From CBDFKF01 sp965248765 (GTDB lineage: Bacteria > Pseudomonadota > Alphaproteobacteria > VGEJ01): a stretch of 64,000 bases of DNA. Of this stretch, positions 33,145 through 41,897 are shown in pieces (within the stretch, counting starts at the first letter, position 1; every line of letters starts with the position of its first letter). A model generated the notes under the pieces. That model made no database searches. It was not told where the DNA came from and was given only the letters and a program-made list of their open reading frames with translations. The DNA is taken from the NCBI GenBank assembly GCA_965248765.1, contig CBDFKF010000004.1, forward strand, positions 2,728,001-2,792,000, read 5' to 3'. The position numbers and the translations under genes are program-made.

Positions 33145-34470
33145 TCAGAACGACAGCGCTTGGAACGTTGTCGGTGCTTCGGAGACCGTCCGAAGACCAT
33201 CCGGTGTGACCTCGAGTACCGCCAAGCCGCGCTCGGCGATCCCATCCCGGCCGAACCTAAAGATGCCGTCGATGCCGGCGAAGCCACTCGCCGAGGAGAC
33301 CGCCCCTGCGCTGAAGTCACGCTGTCGGGCGAGCGCCGCCGCCAAGGCCACCGAGTCATAGACAAGGCTCGCGATCCGGGGCGGCGCATGACCGTATGTC
33401 TCGACAAACCGCTTGTGGAAGATCGAGCCCAACTCCGGCGCGGGTCCGGCGAACCAGCCGCCTACCAGCGCTGGCTCGCGTCCGACGGTCGGATCGGACC
33501 ACAACGTCGTGCCGACGTAGCGCACCTTGTCGGGGTGGATATCGTGATAGGGGAGCAGCGCCGCGAACGCGCGGAGGTTGGCGCCGCCCTCGGGTAGCAA
33601 GATCGCATCGTAGTTGTAGGCGCCCAGGCGGGCGAGGTTGCGGACATGCTGATCGGCATCGGCAGCATCAGCGCCGTAGTACTCGATCGCCACTAGGTCG
33701 CCGCCGGTCTTCGTTATCGCCTCTTTGAGGGCATCGAGGACCGCCGAGCCGTACGCCGTATCGGGGATCAGCGCGGCATATCGATGCAGGCCGCGCCCGC
33801 TCGCGAATGCGACGACGCGATCGATCTGCTGGCGTGGCAGTAGACCCATGAGAAAAACGCCGTTGCCGGCGGCACGACGGTTGTTGGAATAGGAAACGAG
33901 GCTGATGCCGGCTTCGCGTGCCGCCACCGCGGCGGCAGCGGTCGTTTTACTGAAGACTGGACCGAGGATGAGTTCGGCGCCCTCGGACGTTGCCGCCCGC
34001 GCCACAACGGCGGCCGTTTCGGGGTTCCCCGTCGTGTCGAACGGTCGCAGCTCAAGCTCATCGCCGCCAACGTCGAACAGCGCGAGCTGTGCGGCATCGA
34101 GAAGGAGCTTCCCGAGTTCGGCTCGCGGCCCGCTCAGAGGGAGGAGGACGGCGACGATGACCGGCCCCTCCTGCCTGGACGGCGGCGCGAGCTCCGGACT
34201 CATCGGCGCGAGCTCGGCTTGCTCGGGCGGTGGCGGTGGCTGCTCGGCGGGGGCCGGCGCGCGCGGTTCATCCGGAACCGGTGGCGGCTCAATCCGAGCC
34301 GCCCTCTCGGGCGCGATGATCTCTTCAGGAGGTTCAGTGGCGACCTTGGAGTCGTCAGAGTCTAGCCAACCGCCGCGCTTCCCGCCTAGTGTTGCCGTCT
34401 GGCATGCCGCGAGCACGAACATCACGGCGAGCACGACCGAGACGACCGCTGCGCGCGGGGCGAGACTCAC
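33145..34470 (-). CDS. LppC/LpoA-like penicillin-binding protein activator lipoprotein
   Basis: About 440 residues. A signal peptide with lipobox LAAC (about residue 23 from the GTG at 34470) is followed by a Pro/Glu-rich linker (EEIIAPERAARIEPPPVPDEP). From about residue 100 there is a periplasmic binding-protein type domain (IVAVLLPLSGPRAELGKLLLDAAQLALFDVGG, ELILGPVFSKTTAAAA, YAALIPDTAYGSAVLDAL). LppC/LpoA proteins stimulate peptidoglycan synthases or act as envelope stress proteins. Longer GTG starts (34494) and an ATG at 34554 exist, but the last overlaps the rsmI start; I favour the short form. It is divergent from rsmI as usual. Confidence 0.85.
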   Translation of the reverse strand: MSLAPRAAVVSVVLAVMFVLAACQTATLGGKRGGWLDSDDSKVATEPPEEIIAPERAARIEPPPVPDEPRAPAPAEQPPPPPEQAELAPMSPELAPPSRQEGPVIVAVLLPLSGPRAELGKLLLDAAQLALFDVGGDELELRPFDTTGNPETAAVVARAATSEGAELILGPVFSKTTAAAAVAAREAGISLVSYSNNRRAAGNGVFLMGLLPRQQIDRVVAFASGRGLHRYAALIPDTAYGSAVLDALKEAITKTGGDLVAIEYYGADAADADQHVRNLARLGAYNYDAILLPEGGANLRAFAALLPYHDIHPDKVRYVGTTLWSDPTVGREPALVGGWFAGPAPELGSIFHKRFVETYGHAPPRIASLVYDSVALAAALARQRDFSAGAVSSASGFAGIDGIFRFGRDGIAERGLAVLEVTPDGLRTVSEAPTTFQALSF

Positions 34471-34547
34471 GCAGGACGACGGGTATAGGGACACCGCAAT
34501 TGGGGCCACGGGAGGGTTGCAATACTCGGCAGGGTAACGATGGACCG

Positions 34548-35411
34548 GTGCCAAGTAAACTCGCGCCGGGCCTCTATATCATCGCTACGCCCATTGGCAA
34601 TCTCGCTGACATCACGCTGCGCGCGATAGAGGTCCTCGGCAAGGTCGACTCCATCGCTTGCGAGGACACACGCATCACCCGCCGTCTCCTCGACCGCTAC
34701 AGTATTGCGACGTCGCTCACCCCTTATCACGAGCACAATGCCGCGCGCGTGCTCCCCCGCCTTCTCGCCGATCTCACTGGGGGTGCGAGCCTCGCGCTGG
34801 TCGCGGACGCGGGCACCCCCCTCGTCTCTGATCCCGGATACCGTTTGGTGACTGCGGCGGTGGCCGCCAAGGTCGACGTCATTTCGATCCCCGGACCCTC
34901 AGCAGTGACGGCGGCGCTCGCCGTCGCCGGCTTGCCCACCGATCGGGTTCTTTTCGCCGGCTTTCTGCCGAGCCGGGCCGGCGAGCGTCGCCGCTCCATC
35001 TCGGAGCTCGCGGACATCCGCACCAGCCTCGTGCTGTTCGAATCGCCGCGGCGGCTCGCCACCTCGCTTGCCGATCTCGCCGCCACGCTCGGCCCCCGCC
35101 CGGCGGCGGTGGTGCGCGAGCTCACCAAGCGTTACGAGGAGGTGAGGCGCGGCCCGCTCGATGAGCTCGCCCGCCACTACGCGAGCGCCGGTGCGCCGCG
35201 TGGAGAGATCGTCGTCGTCATCGGCCCCCCATTGAAGCGCGCTCCCGGCGAGAACGCTGGCGCGGTTGGCGTTGGCGAGGCGGATGCGGAGTTGCGGGCT
35301 GCACTAGAGTCACAGGCGCCCTCGACTGCGGCTACCAAGGTCGCGGCAGCGACGGGGTTGCCGCGTCGCGCCCTGTACGCACGTGCCCTTGAGCTGCGCA
35401 AGGGGCGATGA
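34548..35411 (+). CDS. rsmI: RsmI, 16S rRNA 2'-O-ribose C1402 methyltransferase
   Basis: A 287-residue SAM-dependent methyltransferase of the tetrapyrrole-methylase fold. It has GLYIIATPIGNLADITLRAI, CEDTRITRRLLDRY, LVADAGTPLVSDPGYRLV, IPGPSAVTAALAVAGLP and FESPRRLATSLADL. It starts at GTG 34548. The C-terminus (AAATGLPRRALYARALELRKG) is the HTH-like tail of the family. It overlaps yraN by four bases. Confidence 0.95.
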   Translation: MPSKLAPGLYIIATPIGNLADITLRAIEVLGKVDSIACEDTRITRRLLDRYSIATSLTPYHEHNAARVLPRLLADLTGGASLALVADAGTPLVSDPGYRLVTAAVAAKVDVISIPGPSAVTAALAVAGLPTDRVLFAGFLPSRAGERRRSISELADIRTSLVLFESPRRLATSLADLAATLGPRPAAVVRELTKRYEEVRRGPLDELARHYASAGAPRGEIVVVIGPPLKRAPGENAGAVGVGEADAELRAALESQAPSTAATKVAAATGLPRRALYARALELRKGR

Positions 35412-35770
35412 GCGACCGGCGTGCCGCCGAGCGCCGCGGTCGACTGGCCGAGGTCGTATGTGCCTGGACGCTGCGCCTGAAGGGCTATGCCGTACTGGAC
35501 CGCCGCTTTCGAAGTCCAGCGGGCGAGATCGATATTGTCGCGCGGCGCAGCACCATCCTCGCCATCGTCGAGGTCAAGGCGCGCCGTGACGTCGAGACCG
35601 CGGCCGAGGCGACAACCGCGCGCCAACGCGCACAGCTCGTGCGCGCCGCGGCCCTCTATATCTCGCGGCGGCCGCAGCTGGGTGCGCTGCCGCTCCGTTT
35701 CGACCTGATGCTCGTGATACCATGGCGGCTGCCGATCCACATCCGGGACGCTTGGCGGCCTGACCTTTGA
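35408..35770 (+). CDS. yraN: YraN family (UPF0102) protein
   Basis: A 120-residue protein of the UPF0102 endonuclease-like fold. It starts RRAAERRGRLAEVVCAWTLRLKGY and has the core GEIDIVARRSTILAIVEVKARR, in which Asp, Glu and Lys match the PD-(D/E)xK nuclease pattern. The ATGA overlap with rsmI suggests coupling. The activity is unproven in general. Confidence 0.92.
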   Translation: MSDRRAAERRGRLAEVVCAWTLRLKGYAVLDRRFRSPAGEIDIVARRSTILAIVEVKARRDVETAAEATTARQRAQLVRAAALYISRRPQLGALPLRFDLMLVIPWRLPIHIRDAWRPDL

Positions 35771-35797
35771 TGATGCTCTCCTGGGAGGTGCCGTGAC

Positions 35798-36400
35798 ATG
35801 ACCGATCCTCGGCTCAACCTCGCCCTCGCCTTGCTACTGCTGGGCGCGCCGCTCGTGCTCTCGGGTTGTGCCAGCCTGGCCATCGGCGGCGCTGCGACGA
35901 CGGGAGTCGCCGTTGCTCAAGAACGCTCGGTGGGCGATGCCATCGATGATGTCACCATTCGCGTCGACATAAATCGCCGGCTCTTTGAGAAGAGCGAGGT
36001 GTTGTTCGTGGGTGTAAGCATCGAGGTGGTAGAGGGACGGGTTCTCCTGACCGGCAACGTGCCGACGCCTGAGGAGCGCGTCGAGGCCGTGCGTCTCGCC
36101 TGGCTCGCCCCGGGGGTCAGTGAGGTGATCAACGAGATCAGCATCAGCGACCGCAGCAGCCTGATCGACTACTTCAAGGATATGGGCATCACCGGCCAGC
36201 TCCGCTTTGAGCTCCTGCGCGACGGCGACATCAGCGACATCAACTACTCGATCGAGACGCAGAACGCGGTGATCTATCTGATGGGCATAGCCCAGGATCA
36301 GGCTGAGCTCGACCGCGTCGTCAACCACGCGCGCAACATCGCTGGGGTGAAAAAGGTCGTAAGCTATGCCGTGCTCAAGGACGATCCACGGCGCCTCTAA
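35798..36400 (+). CDS. BON-domain lipoprotein (DolP/YraP-like)
   Basis: A 200-residue outer-membrane-type lipoprotein. The signal peptide has lipobox LSGC (Cys about residue 24), and two BON domains follow (DAIDDVTIRVDINRRLFEKSE with VSIEVVEGRVLLTGNVPTPEERV, then ITGQLRFELLRDGDISDINYSIETQNAVIYLMGIAQDQAELDRVV). The order yraN-BON lipoprotein matches E. coli yraN-yraP (dolP), where DolP supports outer-membrane integrity. The ATG at 35798 follows GGGAGG. Confidence 0.9.
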   Translation: MTDPRLNLALALLLLGAPLVLSGCASLAIGGAATTGVAVAQERSVGDAIDDVTIRVDINRRLFEKSEVLFVGVSIEVVEGRVLLTGNVPTPEERVEAVRLAWLAPGVSEVINEISISDRSSLIDYFKDMGITGQLRFELLRDGDISDINYSIETQNAVIYLMGIAQDQAELDRVVNHARNIAGVKKVVSYAVLKDDPRRL

Positions 36401-36463
36401 CCAGCCTCGCCGCAGGGTCGATGGCGGCGGAGCCGTCGGAGGCCTCCGTCAGGAAGGGTACCG

Positions 36464-37429
36464 ATGAGCCTCGCCGTCGCCATTCAGATGGATCCGATCG
36501 AGGCCATCGATATCGAGGCCGACAGCACATTCGTTCTCGGCCTCGAGGCCCAGAATCGCGGCCACGGTCTCTACCATTACCTGCCGAGCGATCTGAGCTT
36601 CCGCGCCGGCCGCGTGTTTGCCCGCGCGCGAAGCCTCGAGCTGCGGCGGCGCTTGGGCGACCACGCCAGCCTCGGTCCGCCCCAGACTATCGACCTTGCG
36701 ACCATGGATGTGGTCCTGATGCGCCAGGATCCGCCGTTCGACATGGCCTACGTCACGGCGACCCACCTGTTGGAGCATATCCACCCCGAGACCCTTGTCG
36801 TCAACGACCCGGCCCGCGTCCGCAACGCACCTGAAAAGCTGTTCGTCACCCATTTCCCCGAGTTGATGCCGCCGACGCTGATCACCGCCAACCGCGACGA
36901 GGTGAAGGCCTTCCGCGAGGAGCACAAGGACATCATCGTCAAGCCGCTGTTTGGCAACGGCGGCGCGGGGGTCTTTCATATCGCACCGACCGACGACAAC
37001 CTGAACGCGCTGTTGGAGATGTTCACCGAGCGCTCGCGCGAGCCGATCGTCGTGCAACGCTATCTGCCGGACGTACGCGAGGGCGATCGTCGAATCATCC
37101 TGATCGACGGCGTCGGGGTCGGCGCGATCGACCGCATCCCGCCGCCTGGCGACGTGAGGGCGAATATGCACGTCGGCGCCAAGCCGCAGAAAGCCGACCT
37201 CAATGCCCGTGATCGCGAGATCTGCCACGCAATCGGCCCCATCCTTAAGGAGCACGGCATGATCTTCGTGGGCATCGACGTCATCGGCGGCTACCTCACC
37301 GAGATCAACGTGACCTCGCCGACCGGTCTGCAGGAGGTGAACCGGTTCGACGGGGTGCAACTCGAGGCGGACATCTGGGACGCCATCGAGACCCGCTGCA
37401 GCGATCGCCGTCGGGCTCGCTCGGCGTGA
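36464..37429 (+). CDS. gshB: GshB, glutathione synthetase
   Basis: A 321-residue ATP-grasp ligase that adds glycine to gamma-glutamylcysteine. It opens LAVAIQMDPIEAIDIEADSTF and has LMRQDPPFDMAYVTATHLLE, VVNDPARVRNAPEKLF, the ATP-grasp segments IIVKPLFGNGGAGVF and VVQRYLPDVREGDRRIILIDG, and FVGIDVIGGYLTEINVTSPTG. The RBS is AGGAAGGG. The length is typical. It follows the BON lipoprotein, the common alphaproteobacterial order. Confidence 0.96.
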   Translation: MSLAVAIQMDPIEAIDIEADSTFVLGLEAQNRGHGLYHYLPSDLSFRAGRVFARARSLELRRRLGDHASLGPPQTIDLATMDVVLMRQDPPFDMAYVTATHLLEHIHPETLVVNDPARVRNAPEKLFVTHFPELMPPTLITANRDEVKAFREEHKDIIVKPLFGNGGAGVFHIAPTDDNLNALLEMFTERSREPIVVQRYLPDVREGDRRIILIDGVGVGAIDRIPPPGDVRANMHVGAKPQKADLNARDREICHAIGPILKEHGMIFVGIDVIGGYLTEINVTSPTGLQEVNRFDGVQLEADIWDAIETRCSDRRRARSA

Positions 37430-37446
37430 GCGGAGCGCGCTGATCC

Positions 37447-37914
37447 ATGTTCGTCGGCAACGCCTTCGCTAACCTGGTTCACATGCTTGCCGCGATCGTC
37501 TGGGTCGGCGGCATGTTTTTCGCGTATGTGGCGTTGCGGCCGGCGAGCGGCGCCCTGGAGCCGCCTGCGCGCCTCGGCCTGTGGGCGCGCACGTTTGCCA
37601 ACTTCTTTCCCTGGGTGTGGGCCTCGATCGTCATTTTGCTGGCGAGCGGGTTCTGGATGATCCTGGTCGATTTCGGCGGATTCGCGATGACCGGCGTGCA
37701 CGTGGACATCATGTTGGCGCTTGGGCTCGTGATGATGGCGCTGTTCTTGCACCTTTACTTCGCGCCCTACCGCCGCTTCCAGGTCGCCGTGATGGCGGGC
37801 GATGTGGCCGGCGGCGCTGCGCAGCTTGGACAGATCCGCCGCATCATCGCGATCAACATCGTTCTTGGCGTGATCACCGCCATCCTCGGCAACACTGGCT
37901 GGGCTTGGGGCTGA
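37447..37914 (+). CDS. CopD-like integral membrane protein
   Basis: A 155-residue protein with four predicted membrane helices (about residues 5-30, 50-75, 80-105, 130-152). It has conserved His in NLVHMLAAIVWVGGMFF and in MTGVHVDIM and LFLHLYF. The layout fits the CopD / DUF4149-like heme-or-copper related families. The function is unknown. It lies between gshB and comM. Confidence 0.8.
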   Translation: MFVGNAFANLVHMLAAIVWVGGMFFAYVALRPASGALEPPARLGLWARTFANFFPWVWASIVILLASGFWMILVDFGGFAMTGVHVDIMLALGLVMMALFLHLYFAPYRRFQVAVMAGDVAGGAAQLGQIRRIIAINIVLGVITAILGNTGWAWG

Positions 37915-37934
37915 GGCCCCGGGGCCGCAGGCCC

Positions 37935-39452
37935 ATGGTCGCCCGCATCGGCACCGTCGCGTTCCAGGGGATCGATGTCCTCGATGTAGATGTTCAGGTC
38001 CAGACCGCAGCAGGCATGCCGGCCTTCACCATTGTCGGTTTGCCTGACAAAGCGGTCGCCGAATCGCGCGAGCGCGTCCGCGCCGCGCTCACTGCGATTG
38101 GATTGGCGCTGCCGCCCCGGCGCATCACGGTCAACCTTGCGCCCGCCGATGTCCTTAAGGAGGGCAGCCATTTCGACCTGCCGATCGCGCTCGGACTGCT
38201 GGTGGCGATGTCGGTGCTGCCGGCCGACGAGCTCGACGGCTATGCCGCGCTCGGCGAGCTTGGGCTCGACGGGACGCTCGCGCCAGTGGCCGGGGTGCTA
38301 CCCGCGGCCATCGCCGCCTCGGCCTCGGGTCGCGGGCTGATCTGCCCAGCGGCGTGCGGCGGCGAGGCGGCTTTTGCCGGCGAGATCGAGGTCTTGGCGC
38401 CGCCCTCGCTGTTGGCTTTGGTCAACCATTTCAAAGGGACCCAGGTGCTGAGCCCGCCTGAGCCACGCCTCAGGGCAGAACCACCCACCATCCTCGATCT
38501 CAAAGACATCCGCGGCCAGGAAACCACCAAACGCGCCCTGGAAGTGGCTGCCGCAGGCGGCCACAACCTCCTGATGATCGGCCCGCCCGGCGCCGGCAAG
38601 TCAATGCTTGCCGCTCGCCTTCCCGGTTTGCTACCGCCGCTCGATGCGGGCGAGACCCTGGAGGTCAGCATGGTCCATAGCGTGGCCGGCCTCTTGCGCA
38701 ACGGTGAGCTGACCCGCGCGCCCGTTTCGCGATCCTCACCATTCGGCCTCGCAAGCGGCGATGGTCGGCGGCGGGGCCCGCGCTCGCCCTGGCGAGGTCA
38801 CGCTCGCTCACCTCGGTGTCCTGTTCCTCGATGAGCTGCCGGAGTTCGCAAGGACCGTGCTTGAAGCACTGCGCCAGCCGATCGAAACCGGGCGGGTGAC
38901 CGTGGCGCGGGCGAACAGCCACGTGCGCTCCCGGCCCGGGTCCAGCTGGTCGCCGCGATGAATCCCTACCGCTGCGGCTATCTCGACGATCCTGCCCAGG
39001 CCTGCGGGCGCACGCCCAAATGCGCGATCGACTACCAATCGCGCATCTCTGGGCCGCTGTTCGACCGCATCGACCTCCACGTCGATGTGCCGGCGGTGGA
39101 TGTCGCCGACCTCGGCCTGCCGCCGCCTACCGAGGGCTCGGCCGATGTCGCGGCGCGGGTCGCGGCCGCCCGGGTGATCCAGACCGCCCGCTTGGCGGAC
39201 GTCACGGCGGAGCCGCCGCTCCGCACCAACGCAGAAGTAGACGGCGAACTTCTGGCCGAGATCGCCAAGCCCGATGCCCCTGGCGCTGCGCTACTTGCGG
39301 AGGCCGCCGAACGCATGCGGCTCACCGCCCGCGGCTACCATCGGGTACTGCGCGTGGCTCGGACCCTCGCCGACCTCGAAGGAAGCGACAGCGTCCACCG
39401 CATCCACGTTGCCGAGGCGCTCTCCTACCGCCGCCTCACCCTCGGGCGTTAG
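37935..39452 (+). pseudogene. comM: ComM-type Mg-chelatase-like AAA+ ATPase with two frameshifts
   Basis: The reading runs from MVARIGTVAFQGIDVLDVDV through the N-terminal domain (GLPDKAVAESRERVRAALTA) and the Walker A segment MIGPPGAGKSMLAARLPGLLP. Near 38714-38723 the frame shifts and continues as AAMVGGGARARPGEVTLAHLGVLFLDELPEF (Walker B). Near 38938-38944 a second shift returns to the first frame as AAMNPYRCGYLDDPAQACG, FDRIDLHV and the C-terminal domain. The losses look like two bases and one base, and the net length is in phase, but the first frame stops at 38834, so the gene is broken as sequenced. Sequencing errors in GC-rich runs are possible. ComM helps DNA branch migration in natural transformation. 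Confidence 0.85.
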
Positions 39453-39464
39453 ACGAGGTAAGAC

Positions 39465-40205
39465 TCACGCCCGGCGTGCGAGCAGCTTGATACCGGGCTT
39501 GAAGGCGGGCAGCCGGCGGAAAACGCCAAGGCCGTGGCGGTCCAACAGCCGCGTCAGATTATCGGGATTGAAGTAAAGGCAATGGGCCGGTGGGCAGAAG
39601 CCGTCCCAGCGCGTGATATCGCGCGGTCGCCGCCAATGGCTGATATCGGGCGTCGTGAGATAGAGGACAGCACCCGGGCGCATCCGCGCGGCGATCGCGG
39701 CGAGGAATGCGTTGGCATCGTGCACGTGCTCGATCACCTCGGAGCAATAGACGGAATCGAATGGCGCGCCCTCCTGGTAGTCCTCGATGCGGCCGGCGAA
39801 GAACTCGCCACCTGGGTAATGGTCCTTTGCCCAGGCGATCGAGACGGGATCGAGGTCGACCCCATGGGCCTCGAAGCCGCGCTCGCGGGCGGCCTCGACC
39901 ATGAAGCCGCCGTTGCAGCCGACGTCGAGAAAACGCCCGCGCGGCACCAGCGCCGCGATCTGTCGCATGCGCCCGCGGGCCCGCCGCATCTTTTGCGGCA
40001 CCTTGCGGAAATAGCCCTCGCTCGCCCCGTCATAGGCATCGCTGTAGAGCTGATCCAGGGCGGCGGGCTCGGGCATCGGGTCGAGGTAGACGAGGCCGCA
40101 CGCCGCGCATTCGAATAGCCCCATATCGTAATGGCGGATGAACAGCCGGCGCGCTGTAACGTTACAAACTTGACAGGGCAGGGCTGTAACTTGCGGCGAG
40201 GACAC
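39465..40205 (-). CDS. Class I SAM-dependent methyltransferase with N-terminal zinc ribbon
   Basis: 246 residues from a GTG start (40205). Residues 11-38 hold CxxC pairs (CQVC, CAAC) typical of a zinc ribbon. Then come a SAM-binding motif FLDVGCNGGFMVEAARERGFEAHGVDLDP, YCSEVIEHVHDANAFLA and the acceptor region PDISHWRRP. Similar proteins act in surface polysaccharide or rRNA-unrelated pathways; the substrate is unknown. It is divergent from the macro-domain gene. Confidence 0.87.
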   Translation of the reverse strand: MSSPQVTALPCQVCNVTARRLFIRHYDMGLFECAACGLVYLDPMPEPAALDQLYSDAYDGASEGYFRKVPQKMRRARGRMRQIAALVPRGRFLDVGCNGGFMVEAARERGFEAHGVDLDPVSIAWAKDHYPGGEFFAGRIEDYQEGAPFDSVYCSEVIEHVHDANAFLAAIAARMRPGAVLYLTTPDISHWRRPRDITRWDGFCPPAHCLYFNPDNLTRLLDRHGLGVFRRLPAFKPGIKLLARRA

Positions 40206-40253
40206 GGCGGGCTACTTTAGCGGATCAGCAAGCTGGCAGGCGGGCGCAACGCC

Positions 40254-40778
40254 ATGGACGACAGGGCGCGGATCGAGATCATAGAGGGCGACATTACCAA
40301 GCAGGCGGTCGATGCCATCGTCAATGCTGCCAACGAGACGCTGCTCGGTGGGGGCGGCGTTGACGGCGCCATCCACCGCGCGGCGGGACCGGCGCTGTTG
40401 GAGGAGTGCCGAGCTCTCGGCGGCTGTCCGACCGGCGAGGCCAAGATCACCAAGGGCCATGACCTGCCCGCTCGGCACGTGATTCACACCGTGGGTCCAG
40501 TGTGGCATGGCGGCGCGCACGGTGAGGACGAACTGCTCGCACGGTGCTATCGCGCCTGCCTCGCGCTCGCCAAGGACCACGGTCTCGCCACCATCGCATT
40601 TCCGGCGATCAGCACCGGCGTCTACGGCTTCCCACTTGCGCGCGCGACCCGCATCGCGGGCGAGGAGGTGAGGGCCTTTCTCGACCGAGGCGGTGGGCTG
40701 GAGAAGGTCATCTTCGTTTGCTTTGCAGCGAAGGACGCTGAAACGTACCGGCGAATTCTCGAAGATATTGTGGTCTAG
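40254..40778 (+). CDS. Macro-domain protein (O-acetyl-ADP-ribose deacetylase type)
   Basis: A 174-residue single macro domain. Ligand-contact motifs are DITKQAVDAIVNAANETLLGGGGVDGAIHRAAGP, TGEAKITKGHDLPARHVIHTVGP and AFPAISTGVYGFPL. The family (YmdB/MacroD type) removes ADP-ribose or deacetylates O-acetyl-ADP-ribose. The start is the ATG at 40254. There is no ADP-ribosyltransferase partner in the window. Confidence 0.93.
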   Translation: MDDRARIEIIEGDITKQAVDAIVNAANETLLGGGGVDGAIHRAAGPALLEECRALGGCPTGEAKITKGHDLPARHVIHTVGPVWHGGAHGEDELLARCYRACLALAKDHGLATIAFPAISTGVYGFPLARATRIAGEEVRAFLDRGGGLEKVIFVCFAAKDAETYRRILEDIVV

Positions 40779-40818
40779 GACAGGTGCGCTACTATATTAT
40801 GGGGCTGAGCCTCAATAT

Positions 40819-40848
40819 TTGACCCTCCGCATCGGCGTCCGCTAGAAT
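40819..40848 (+). promoter_or_regulatory. Sigma-70 type promoter upstream of the olsB-type gene
   Basis: TTGACC (40819-40824), 18 bases, TAGAAT (40843-40848), about 75 bases before the acyltransferase ATG. Confidence 0.5.
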
Positions 40849-40922
40849 CGCTGGCCCCTTGGAGGAAGGGGACCGGGGGCCGGGTGGGGCGCCCCGAGAT
40901 CACTGAGTAGTCCCAACAAGCC

Positions 40923-41897
40923 ATGCCGCGACTCTCGGCGATTAAGCACCTCAGGCCGGCCCTGCGGCGGCCCCCGCCGGTGCGCATGTTCGCGCAGGAC
41001 GGCCAGCTCGAGGTGCGCGTCACGCGCAAACGGCTCGATATCCAGGCCGCCCAGGCGCTTCGCTACCGGGTCTTCTACGAGGAGATGGACGCCGTGCCGA
41101 GCCGGCGGATGGCCGCCAAACGGCGCGACTTCGATCGCTACGACCGGATCTGCGACCACGTGCTCGTGCTCGACCACCAGCGGCTGCCTGGCGATCGGGT
41201 CATCGGCACCTACCGTATCCTGCGCCACGAGGTGGCGGCTCAGCACGGCGGTTTCTACGCCGCGAGCGAATACGACATCTCGGGCCTCCTCCGTGGTCAG
41301 GCGACGAACGGCCAGCTGATGGAGACGGGGCGGAGCTGCGTCGCCGCCGATTATCGCAACACCGCCACCATCCAACTGCTGTGGCGCGGCATCGCGAGCT
41401 ACATGCGCACCCACAACATCACCCTGGTGTTCGGCTGCGCGAGCTTCCCCGGCACCGAGCCCGAGGCCCACGCCGTGGGGCTTTCGTATCTCCACCACCA
41501 CCACCTGGCACCGCCGGAGATGCACGTCCGCGCGCTCCCTGAGCTCCATCAGCCGATGAACCTCATCGATAAAGACGCCATCTCGATGCGCGATGCCTTG
41601 CGCGCGATGCCGCCGCTGATCAAAGCCTACATCCGCCTCGGCGCCTATGTCGGTGATGGGGCCGTCATCGATCGCCAGTTCGGCACCATCGATGTCTTCA
41701 TGATCCTGCCGGTGGAGCGTGTAGCAGAGCGCTACCACACCCACTTCGAGCGTGAAGAAGAGTTATCGCCTGCCGAAAAAGGGCTGCGGCGCAAGGAGCT
41801 TTTGGGGAGGGTTTTGCCCCTGGCGCGCCTGCGTCCGCCAACGGGCAAGCCGCCCGAAAGGCCACGCCGGCGACGCCGAGGCTTCGGAAACAGGTGA
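40923..41897 (+). CDS. olsB: OlsB-type L-ornithine N-alpha-acyltransferase
   Basis: 324 residues of the Acetyltransf_5 (OlsB/hemolysin-type) family, which transfers a 3-hydroxyacyl chain from ACP to ornithine, the first step of ornithine lipid synthesis. It has LEVRVTRKRLDIQAAQALRYRVFYEEM, RVIGTYRILRHEVAAQHGGFYAASEYD, METGRSCVAADYRN and VFGCASFPGTEP. The C-terminal tail is basic (PPERPRRRRRG). No olsA is adjacent. The stop overlaps the mutS GTG start. Confidence 0.85.
   Translation: MPRLSAIKHLRPALRRPPPVRMFAQDGQLEVRVTRKRLDIQAAQALRYRVFYEEMDAVPSRRMAAKRRDFDRYDRICDHVLVLDHQRLPGDRVIGTYRILRHEVAAQHGGFYAASEYDISGLLRGQATNGQLMETGRSCVAADYRNTATIQLLWRGIASYMRTHNITLVFGCASFPGTEPEAHAVGLSYLHHHHLAPPEMHVRALPELHQPMNLIDKDAISMRDALRAMPPLIKAYIRLGAYVGDGAVIDRQFGTIDVFMILPVERVAERYHTHFEREEELSPAEKGLRRKELLGRVLPLARLRPPTGKPPERPRRRRRGFGNR

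Noticed and set aside
37581..37934. Upstream extension of the comM frame
   Set aside because: It lies antiphase through the CopD-like gene; the real start MVARIGTVAF is at 37935.
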